A stretch of DNA of 64,000 nucleotides from Bacteroidota bacterium (GTDB taxonomy: Bacteria; Bacteroidota; Bacteroidia; 2-12-FULL-35-15). Every line of letters starts with the position of its first letter. Position 1 is the first letter of the stretch. Positions 7,729 to 14,496 of this stretch are shown one piece after another. The DNA is taken from assembly GCA_029237775.1 (NCBI GenBank), contig JAQZBR010000003.1, forward strand, positions 146,599-210,598, read 5' to 3'. Below the pieces are notes generated by a model. The model worked only from the letters and a program-made list of their open reading frames with translations, ran no database searches and was not told the DNA's origin. Made by a program: the position numbers and the translations under genes.

Positions 7729-9465
7729 TTACTTAGTGTTCTCCGTGCCTCCGTGGTAAACAAGTTCACCGTTAACGTAAGTTGAAATAACCCTCACCTT
7801 CGGCACACTATCCAATTCACACTTCATAATGTCCTTATCCAGAATTACAAAATCAGCGTATTTTCCTTTTTCAATGCTTCCTTTTTTATCATCTTCATAA
7901 TTCGCGTAAGCTCCCCAGATCGTCATGCCGCGCAGAGTGTTTTCGCGAGATAAAGCATTCTCGATTTGAAAGCCTCCTTCCGGAAAACCTTTAAGGTCTT
8001 TACGTGCAGTCGCAGCATAGAATGTGTACATCGGATTGATATTTTCAACCGGAAAGTCCGTTCCTAAAGCAATCCTTCCGGATGCTTTGAGAATATCATT
8101 ATATGCATAAGCATTTTTCATCCGTTCTTTGCCGATACGTTCCTCGGCCCAATACATATCTGAGCTTGCATGAGTCGGCTGAACCGAAGCTATCAGGTTT
8201 CCGTTCTTGCTCATCTCCTCGAGTAGCTTCAGATCTTCAGGCGAACAGATCTGGAAATGTTCTAGTCTCCAGCGGATGTTTTTAAAATTCGTTTTTGACG
8301 TTGAGTCCGAGATCTTGCATTCTTTCATAGTCGCTGAGTAGAGCTTAAGAAAGAATCTCACTGCTGAGTCACCAATGCAATGCGTATTCATCTGAAAGTT
8401 TTTGTCAGCCATGTTGATGGCTGCGCTGTCATAATGTGCTTTTGCATGCAGGAAAAAACCGCTGGTTTCTGGTTTATCAGAATATGGCTGCAGTAGACAA
8501 GCTCCGCGGGATCCTAATGCTCCATCACCATAGAATTTAAATGAGCGCACAGTTAGCCTCGGTGTAACATAAACACTGTTCTTGAAATAATAATCTTTGT
8601 TTTCTTTATTATCACTAAGCATTGCATACAAACGCATTTTTAGATCATCAGATTTTTGAAGGTCGTCAATGGCATTGATGATGTTTTTATCAAGACCTGC
8701 ATCATCAACAGTAGTGAGTCCTACCGAGAAGCAATTCTCTTGAGCAGTCAGTAAATATTTTTTTATAGCCTCTTTCGTTGCTTTCGGGATCACATTTTTA
8801 ACAAGGTCAACGGCATTGTCAACTAGAATCCCCGTTAGCTTCCCGTTTTTCATTTCAATAACACCGCCACTGATCTTGGTTTCAGGCGTTATTCCTGCTT
8901 CACGTAAGCCAGCAGTATTAACAAGCGCAGCATGACCATCAATTCTCTCGAGGAAAACAGGTTTGTCAGGAAATAGTGAATCCAGGCTCTTCAGATCTGG
9001 ATATTCTTTTTTTGTCCAGTCGTTCTGATCCCATCCTCTTCCAATGATCCATTTGTTGTTCGGATCGTTCTTGAATTCTTTGATCCTTGTGATCACCTCA
9101 CTGAAAGATTTTGTCGCAACAAGATTTATTTCGTACAAACCTTTACCATAATGGTAAAAATGACAATGTGAGTCTATGAAGCCCGGATAAACTGCTTTAC
9201 CCTCAGCATCAATATTTTCTTTCGCTTCGTATTTCTGACTGATCTCTTCGTTGGATCCCACAGCTATGAATTTTCCGTCTTTTATAGCAAAGCTTTGGGC
9301 ATTGCTGAAAGTGGAATCAACAGTATAGATCACTGCATTATGTACGATGAGGTCTGCTTTTTCCTTGGATTGTGAGCAAGCGATGAGAAAAATTAAAAAT
9401 ATACCACTAAGGCACTTAGGCCACAAAGTATTGATCTCTGATCTCTTATTTTTTAGCTTTTTCAT
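7729..9465 (-). CDS. YtcJ-like amidohydrolase (Amidohydrolase_3), lipoprotein
   Basis: 578 residues. The N-terminus ends in a lipobox (FLIAC, Cys ~31), so it is probably a periplasm-facing or outer-membrane lipoprotein. The core begins ADLIVHNAVIYTVDSTF and carries the metal motif DSHCHF, then HAALVNTAGL, NTHCIGDSAV, RLEHFQICSPEDL and the late GTDFPVENINPM Asp. This is the full set for the YtcJ/NfdA-like metal-dependent hydrolases, which cleave N-substituted amides or formamides. The substrate is unknown. Two repeat copies touch this gene. One encodes part of the signal peptide (WPKCLSGIF, near 9402-9430). The other supplies the C-terminal residues YHGGTENTK. The conserved domain itself is intact. 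Confidence 0.88.
   Translation of the reverse strand: MKKLKNKRSEINTLWPKCLSGIFLIFLIACSQSKEKADLIVHNAVIYTVDSTFSNAQSFAIKDGKFIAVGSNEEISQKYEAKENIDAEGKAVYPGFIDSHCHFYHYGKGLYEINLVATKSFSEVITRIKEFKNDPNNKWIIGRGWDQNDWTKKEYPDLKSLDSLFPDKPVFLERIDGHAALVNTAGLREAGITPETKISGGVIEMKNGKLTGILVDNAVDLVKNVIPKATKEAIKKYLLTAQENCFSVGLTTVDDAGLDKNIINAIDDLQKSDDLKMRLYAMLSDNKENKDYYFKNSVYVTPRLTVRSFKFYGDGALGSRGACLLQPYSDKPETSGFFLHAKAHYDSAAINMADKNFQMNTHCIGDSAVRFFLKLYSATMKECKISDSTSKTNFKNIRWRLEHFQICSPEDLKLLEEMSKNGNLIASVQPTHASSDMYWAEERIGKERMKNAYAYNDILKASGRIALGTDFPVENINPMYTFYAATARKDLKGFPEGGFQIENALSRENTLRGMTIWGAYANYEDDKKGSIEKGKYADFVILDKDIMKCELDSVPKVRVISTYVNGELVYHGGTENTK
7731..7761 (-). repeat. Dispersed repeat, copy 2 (right end of GxxExxY element)
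   Basis: Reverse complement of the core, ending in GTGCCTCCGTGGT on the plus strand. On the minus strand it encodes the last residues (VYHGGTENTK) and adjoins the stop codon of the amidohydrolase. Confidence 0.75.
9402..9430 (+). repeat. Dispersed repeat, copy 3, inside the amidohydrolase signal peptide
   Basis: Plus-strand ACCACTAAGGCACTTAGGCC, the T/A version of the core. Read on the minus strand it gives WPKCLSGIF, the central part of a lipoprotein signal peptide. Confidence 0.7.
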
Positions 9466-9474
9466 TAAATCTTA

Positions 9475-9515
9475 TTGTCCTTAGTGACTTAGTCCGTAGG
9501 CCTCCTACGGAGTTG
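9475..9515 (-). repeat. Dispersed repeat, degenerate copy 4, plus palindrome
   Basis: Contains CCTTAGTGACTTAGT, an inverted and degenerate partner of copy 3 across ~45 bases that hold the amidohydrolase start codon. It is followed by a perfect hairpin TCCGTAGG (9493-9500) / CCTACGGA (9504-9511) with a 3-base loop. No T-tract follows on either strand, so it is not a standard terminator. Confidence 0.5.
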
Positions 9516-9522
9516 TAAAAAA

Positions 9523-10275
9523 TTATTTTCTGATTGTAGTAGTTGCATTCGCCTGAACGCTTGGCATGATGATGATATCGTTAATGTTTACATGAGCCGG
9601 ACGAGTTGCCACCCAATAAACAGTTTCAGCGATGTCTTCAGCTTTTAAAGGTTGCATTCCCTTGTATACATTTTTGGCGCGGTCGTTATCACCTTTAAAA
9701 CGGACGATTGAAAATTCAGTATCAACCATTCCGGGATTGATTGCTGTCACTTTGATATTGTGAGGAAGTAGGTCAATTCGCATTCCTTTGTTCAATGCAT
9801 CAACAGCGTGTTTTGTGGCGCAATAAACATTTCCGTTTGCATACACCTCTTTACCTGCAATAGAACCAATATTCACGATATGGCCAAAACCATTACTGAT
9901 CATGATTGGAGTAACATTGCGGGTCATGTATAAAAGCCCTTTCACATTGGTATCGATCATACGTTCCCAGTCTTCGATAATTCCTTCCTGTATATTGTTA
10001 AGTCCAACAGCTAAGCCGGCATTGTTCACTAATACATTTATCTTTTTCCAGTTTTCTGGAATCGAGGAGATGGCGCTTTCAACCTGTTTGAGATCGCGGA
10101 CGTCAAAGTTCAGGTCAAGAACATCGATCTTATATTTCGATTTCAGTTCCGAGGAAAATTCCTGCAACCTCTCTTTTCTTCTTCCGGTGATGATGATATC
10201 ATAACCGTTCTTAGCGAATATTTCTGCTGTAGCTTTTCCTATCCCTGCGGTTGAGCCCGTAATAAATGCGATCAT
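9523..10275 (-). CDS. SDR-family NAD(P)-dependent oxidoreductase (YdfG-like)
   Basis: 250 residues, classical short-chain dehydrogenase. The cofactor loop is TGSTAGIG (residues 7-14), followed by ITGRRKERLQE with the Arg pair that favours NADP, and NNAGLAVGLNNIQEG. The catalytic Ser lies in NIGSIAGKEVY and the Tyr/Lys pair in VYCATKHAVDAL. The AVGLNNIQEG segment and the FSIVRFKGD loop resemble YdfG-type 3-hydroxy acid/serine dehydrogenases. It probably reduces or oxidises small hydroxy acids in the cytosol. It lies 57 bases upstream of the amidohydrolase in the same direction. Confidence 0.9.
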   Translation of the reverse strand: MIAFITGSTAGIGKATAEIFAKNGYDIIITGRRKERLQEFSSELKSKYKIDVLDLNFDVRDLKQVESAISSIPENWKKINVLVNNAGLAVGLNNIQEGIIEDWERMIDTNVKGLLYMTRNVTPIMISNGFGHIVNIGSIAGKEVYANGNVYCATKHAVDALNKGMRIDLLPHNIKVTAINPGMVDTEFSIVRFKGDNDRAKNVYKGMQPLKAEDIAETVYWVATRPAHVNINDIIIMPSVQANATTTIRK

Positions 10276-10331
10276 ATTTTATCCTCAATATTTATTTGTT
10301 CAATGTTCTCAAAGATACGATTTAGGCAATA

Positions 10332-10361
10332 AAAAACGCTCTGTATTAACAGAGCGTTTTT
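10332..10361 (-). terminator. Terminator of the amino acid permease gene
   Basis: A perfect stem AAAAACGCTCTGT / ACAGAGCGTTTTT with a 4-base loop, 22 bases past the permease stop. On the minus strand the stem runs into TTTTTTATTG. Confidence 0.85.
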
Positions 10362-10382
10362 AAGTGGCGTTAATTTATAAAA

Positions 10383-12311
10383 CTAATTTGTTTTATGTTT
10401 TAGCTTACTGTTTTTCTGACTGTATCCGAAATAGATCACGAGTCCGACCAACAACCAGATGCCGAACCCTATCCAGTTCGATACTCCAAGTTCCGCCATC
10501 ATATATAAACAGCTTACAAGTCCTAATAAAGGGATGAGCGACAAATTAGCTCGGAAAGCCCAGATGGCTAATAAAAAGGATATCATGATGAAGATCCACA
10601 TAGGGATCTTGTGTTTGAATAAGCTTAATCCTGATTCATATTTAATGTCATCATTTACCGGAAGACTTTGTACTGTTGAACTGTATTTTTCATCATTAAG
10701 CCCGCTCATATAGGTTTCCACATCGGCTCCGCTGGCAACGAATGCAGCACTGTCGCTATGCATTAAATGAGATTTTGTAGTTTCGATTTCATCAGGACTT
10801 AACGATGTAACGATCGTTGAAGCATCGTTCATGTGTCTCTCATTGGTAAGGAAAGCAACAGTCGATTCCTTGTTAAGTGTGAAAGAAAGAACGATTCCGA
10901 TGACAAGTAACAGGGGCATAATAAATTTTGCATTGACGTATGGAGTCTTAAATTTTCCTCTTGGAATGTCTTTTTTATTCTGAAGGACGAGAACGCCAGC
11001 GCAAACCAGTACAAAAGCGAAAAGTGTTCCGATGCTGCAAAGATCGGTGACCATCGTTAGGTTCATGAACAAGGCCGGAACAGCCACAACAAAACCAACC
11101 ACAATTGTGGCGAACGATGGCGTTTTGTATTTAGGATGAATCTTAGAGAATCTCTTTGGAAGCAAGCCGTCACGGCTCATGCTCATCCAGATACGTGGCT
11201 GGCCCATCTGAAATACGAGCAAGACACTTGCCATTGCAACTACCGCGCTCACTGCAATGATGCCCGACATCCATTTCAAATTTAATTTCTGAAACACGAA
11301 AGCAAGCGGATCACCTACATTTAATTCATTGTAGCTTACCATTCCTGTTAAGACCAACGCAATGATGATATATAGAACTGTACAGATGATGATCGCCCAC
11401 ATCATTCCGCGGGGAAGATCACGCTGTGGATTCCTGCACTCTTCTGCAGTTGTGGAGATCGCATCAAAACCGATATACGCAAAGAAAACTGCAGATACAC
11501 CTTTTAAAACACCGCCAATTCCGTTCGGTGCAAAGGGATTCCAGTTATCAGTGTCAACATAAAAAACACCTACCGCAATAACAAGAAGGATAATACAAAG
11601 CTTGATCAAAACCATCAGGTTAGCGGCATTTCGTGATTCTTTCATACCGCGGTAAACTAACCAGGTGATGAAAATAATGATCCCTAATGCAGGAATATCG
11701 GCAATGATATGCAGTGGCCCGATGGTTGGAGAAGTGGTCCAGGCCGTATATGCAGACTGAATTCCACCGTCAAGGTTCTCAAATGTTTTTCCGCTTGCCA
11801 TTAACGCAGTTGCCTGGTCGAAACCTTTTGAAGCTGTTAAATAATCCATTTGAACCCAGTGTGGAAGATGAATACCACCGCTTTCAAGAAGTCCGGTGAA
11901 GTAATCACTCCATGAGATGGCGACTGTAATGTTGCCGATACCATATTCCATGATCAGCGCCCAACCTATGATCCATGCGATCAACTCTCCGAAAGCAACA
12001 TACGAATAGGTGTAAGCGCTTCCCGAAACGGGTACCATCGAAGAGAACTCTGCATAGGCAAATGCAGCAAATCCGCAGGCAATAGCCGTAAATAAAAATA
12101 ACAGGATAACAGCGGGGCCGCCATCTGCACTTGCTTTCCCGATAGTGCTAAAAATTCCGGCACCAATGATAGCTGCAATCCCGAAAGCTGCAAGATCTCT
12201 CACACCTAGGTGTTTTCCAAGAGCACCATGGGCATCATCTGCGCAATCTTTGTCAACCTGAGCAAGAATATCATTAACGGATTTTTTCCGGAATAAGCTG
12301 TTGAAATTCAT
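10383..12311 (-). CDS. APC-family amino acid permease with an unusual hydrophilic insert
   Basis: 642 residues, inner membrane, about 12 transmembrane helices. The start LGVRDLAAFGIAAIIGAGIFSTIG is the TM1 GIGAGIF-type substrate-binding bend of the CAT/YfnA subgroup, and AEFSSMVPVSGSAYTYSYVAFGELIAWIIGW is TM3. Cationic amino acid transporters of this group move Arg, Lys or polyamines, but the substrate is uncertain. The protein is ~150 residues longer than bacterial relatives of ~490. The excess is mainly a soluble stretch between the tenth and eleventh helices (about 470-565, acidic and Ser/Asp-rich), plus a smaller loop near 140-190. The reading frame is unbroken. Confidence 0.85.
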   Translation of the reverse strand: MNFNSLFRKKSVNDILAQVDKDCADDAHGALGKHLGVRDLAAFGIAAIIGAGIFSTIGKASADGGPAVILLFLFTAIACGFAAFAYAEFSSMVPVSGSAYTYSYVAFGELIAWIIGWALIMEYGIGNITVAISWSDYFTGLLESGGIHLPHWVQMDYLTASKGFDQATALMASGKTFENLDGGIQSAYTAWTTSPTIGPLHIIADIPALGIIIFITWLVYRGMKESRNAANLMVLIKLCIILLVIAVGVFYVDTDNWNPFAPNGIGGVLKGVSAVFFAYIGFDAISTTAEECRNPQRDLPRGMMWAIIICTVLYIIIALVLTGMVSYNELNVGDPLAFVFQKLNLKWMSGIIAVSAVVAMASVLLVFQMGQPRIWMSMSRDGLLPKRFSKIHPKYKTPSFATIVVGFVVAVPALFMNLTMVTDLCSIGTLFAFVLVCAGVLVLQNKKDIPRGKFKTPYVNAKFIMPLLLVIGIVLSFTLNKESTVAFLTNERHMNDASTIVTSLSPDEIETTKSHLMHSDSAAFVASGADVETYMSGLNDEKYSSTVQSLPVNDDIKYESGLSLFKHKIPMWIFIMISFLLAIWAFRANLSLIPLLGLVSCLYMMAELGVSNWIGFGIWLLVGLVIYFGYSQKNSKLKHKTN

Positions 12312-12353
12312 CTTTACAATAATGTTATGTGTGAAGCAAATGTATTAAAATTT

Positions 12354-13685
12354 TTAAAAGAAGATCTTTCTGTAAATCGCAATCCGCTCGCAGATCTTTT
12401 CTTTGTCAAGGATAAACAGAAATGCAATAACGAGGAATGGTAAGGCGATGGTTTTATATCGTGCAACAGCACCGAGGATCGGAGTTGTTTCACCAATGAT
12501 CAGGAATTGTATGATCACAAATGAAAGACAGAAGAGCACATGCTCCCATTTTATGTTTATTAATGGTTTAGCGAAGATCATGCAAAGAAGAATAATAAAA
12601 ATTATTAAAAGTGTTTCAGCACCAGCCATAAGCATCATTGGCGATCTCATTTCGGTGAGATAAGGACGAAAAAGTGTATTTTTTAAAGCAGCCGGAGCGT
12701 TCATTAAAAAAGAAGATAACGTTGGTTCCAGTGTTTTGATCTCAATTGTGCTGCCTGCAACAGGTATAGGATTGCCGTTAGAATCAGTGAGCTCACCGGA
12801 AGCCAGCTGATTGAATTCATATTGCTTTTGTGATAATGTCACAAGTGGGTTTTGAATATTTGTGAAGGAGTCGATATGAAGTCCGACAAAACCGATAATG
12901 AAAAAAACAGAGATAAATTTCAGCAGTAAATATTTTGATGATGTTTTATAAACCCAAAGAAGAAAAATGATTCCAGGAACAATGGCAACCCAGACGTAGA
13001 ATTTGGAAAAGGCAAGAAGAAAGGCTGAAGTCAGGCAGATCAGGACTGACCTGATGTTGAATAATTTCGTTGAATGGTAAATGAGTAACCCGAGCGCGAA
13101 AAAGATCAAACCTTCTTTTAACACTCCCGAACCCCAGAAAAGAACCGAAGGCAATAGAAATACGGCAAGAATCAGCTCTTTCTTTTTATCCTGCAGGTAT
13201 GGGACGAATGTTTTGTAAATAGCAGTAAGCCCTGTTAAGGAAAGAAAACAAATGAACACCGTATGCACATTGTAATAACCTAAAGAAAATAATCTTGCGA
13301 TCGCATTAAAACGAATGATCGTGTGGCTATCGTTATAAATGTTGCTATCGATCTTTCTGGCCCAGTAATTCATTTCGGAATAATAGTGATCGAACTCCGG
13401 AGTATTATTCCCGATACCTGTCAGCATTTTAAGATAATCCCATGGTTTTACCCATAATGAATCTGCAATGATCTTGCTGTCGTCAAAATATTTGTAAATA
13501 TCCGCGGTAGCTCTGTCTTTGTAATAAAATGTATAGATAGCCCATAATGCCACACCAGAAATGATCTTAAGAATGAAGATCATCGAAATACTTTTTTTCG
13601 AAATGCCGTTTACCTCAAAAAACTTCATCTTGAAAATGATGAAGATAAAGAGCGCTGAATAAGCAAGTGTGAGAAGTACTTCCAT
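12354..13685 (-). CDS. Polytopic membrane protein of unknown function
   Basis: 443 residues with about 10-11 predicted membrane helices. A hydrophilic loop near residues 80-130 (PEFDHYYSEMNYWARKIDSN) and another near 290-330 lie between them. A 'FWGSGVLKEGLIFFALGLLIY' segment carries a polar pair (Lys-Glu) inside a helix. The general plan resembles GT-C glycosyltransferases or O-antigen polymerase-type proteins, but I see no diagnostic motif and do not assign a function. The downstream end lies 42 bases before the permease start. The TlpA-like gene is 27 bases upstream, so the three may share a transcript. Confidence 0.7.
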   Translation of the reverse strand: MEVLLTLAYSALFIFIIFKMKFFEVNGISKKSISMIFILKIISGVALWAIYTFYYKDRATADIYKYFDDSKIIADSLWVKPWDYLKMLTGIGNNTPEFDHYYSEMNYWARKIDSNIYNDSHTIIRFNAIARLFSLGYYNVHTVFICFLSLTGLTAIYKTFVPYLQDKKKELILAVFLLPSVLFWGSGVLKEGLIFFALGLLIYHSTKLFNIRSVLICLTSAFLLAFSKFYVWVAIVPGIIFLLWVYKTSSKYLLLKFISVFFIIGFVGLHIDSFTNIQNPLVTLSQKQYEFNQLASGELTDSNGNPIPVAGSTIEIKTLEPTLSSFLMNAPAALKNTLFRPYLTEMRSPMMLMAGAETLLIIFIILLCMIFAKPLINIKWEHVLFCLSFVIIQFLIIGETTPILGAVARYKTIALPFLVIAFLFILDKEKICERIAIYRKIFF

Positions 13686-13712
13686 TGAATTAAGATGCTT
13701 TATCCAGTCCTG

Positions 13713-14291
13713 TTAAAGATTTTCTTCGATCAGGTTTTTCACCAGATTGTGTAATTCTTTAGAGGTATATGAACCGGTCCAGGCCTTTATGATGTTTCCG
13801 TTTTTGCCAATCAAAAAATACATCGGGTACCCGAATGTAGCTGCATAATTATCAAGCAGTATTTCCCTGTTCTGATATGTTTGCAGGATTCCCGGCATCG
13901 AATGAGCCATGATATAGGTTTCCAGATCGCTTTTTTGATCGGTACTTACGTTGATGAATTTTACGTTCTTTTTAGAGTATTTCTCACTGAGTTTGACCAA
14001 TGTCGGCATTTCCTCGATGCAGGGCTCACAGCTTTTGAACCAGAAATTAACAAAAACAAGCTGTCCTTTTAGAGATGATATTTTCAGGATCTCTTCGTTA
14101 AGTTGGTTAAAACCATATTCAGGAAAAGGACATCCCTGAAGGAATGCGAGATTGACCCTGTCTCCCCGCCAAACGGAATCTTGGTAAATAGCCTTTTGGT
14201 AGGAAAGAACGCTATCTTTATTAAAACAGGTTTTCTGGCCGAAGGTGGTTTGATACAATATGATTAGGAGAAATAAGATGTTCTTTTTCAT
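13713..14291 (-). CDS. TlpA-family thioredoxin-like protein, exported
   Basis: 192 residues with a signal peptide (MKKNILFLLIILYQTTFGQ). The thioredoxin fold begins at ~80, with FVNFWFKSCEPCIEEMPTLV carrying the CxxC active site (CEPC). It continues with NVSTDQ, then the cis-Pro strand GYPMYFLIGKNGNII. These proteins reduce periplasmic disulfides, for example in cytochrome c maturation or in envelope repair. The CEPC dipeptide is typical of TlpA/ResA-like reductants in Bacteroidota. There is no cytochrome gene nearby, so the partner is unknown. Confidence 0.85.
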   Translation of the reverse strand: MKKNILFLLIILYQTTFGQKTCFNKDSVLSYQKAIYQDSVWRGDRVNLAFLQGCPFPEYGFNQLNEEILKISSLKGQLVFVNFWFKSCEPCIEEMPTLVKLSEKYSKKNVKFINVSTDQKSDLETYIMAHSMPGILQTYQNREILLDNYAATFGYPMYFLIGKNGNIIKAWTGSYTSKELHNLVKNLIEENL

Positions 14292-14415
14292 TTATAGAAT
14301 ATAACCGGAATTACCAATATTATTGAGTTTGTTGAAGGACAATTACCTCCAAATATAACAATTCAAACTGTTGAAAACTCAAAATAAAAAATGCCCTGAA
14401 ATGCTGCCATTTTAC

Positions 14416-14423
14416 TAAATTTG
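14416..14423 (+). promoter_or_regulatory. Possible -7 promoter element for purL
   Basis: TAAATTTG is a perfect TAnnTTTG, but I see no TTTG at the expected 19-base distance. A small hairpin CCTCA/TGAGG (14426-14430 and 14435-14439) follows at the expected transcript start. Confidence 0.4.
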
Positions 14424-14496
14424 ATCCTCACAAATGAGGTGCTTCACAGCAGGTTAAATTCAATAATTCTAAAAATCATTAATTCAACAATTGAGT

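Larger units (their letters stand above)
7264..7761. mobile_element. Repeat-bounded element carrying a GxxExxY gene
   Basis: The left end (7264-7300) reads CCACGGAGGCACAGAATGC on the plus strand. The right end (7731-7761) is its inverted counterpart, CTCCGTGCCTCCGTGG. Twelve core bases (CCACGGAGGCAC) are identical between the ends. Between them lies one gene, the GxxExxY nuclease-like protein. The same core recurs elsewhere in the window, so the ends belong to a dispersed family. No target-site duplication is obvious. I infer an insertion between an amidohydrolase gene and a barrel gene, both of which now use element sequence as coding sequence. Confidence 0.6.

Noticed and set aside
7728..7769. 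Extended start of the GxxExxY protein
   Set aside because: The extra residues translate the dispersed repeat and overlap the amidohydrolase end. The inner ATG fits the family start.
9493..9511. Hairpin TCCGTAGG/CCTACGGA as a terminator
   Set aside because: No T-tract on either strand. Treated as part of a degenerate repeat.
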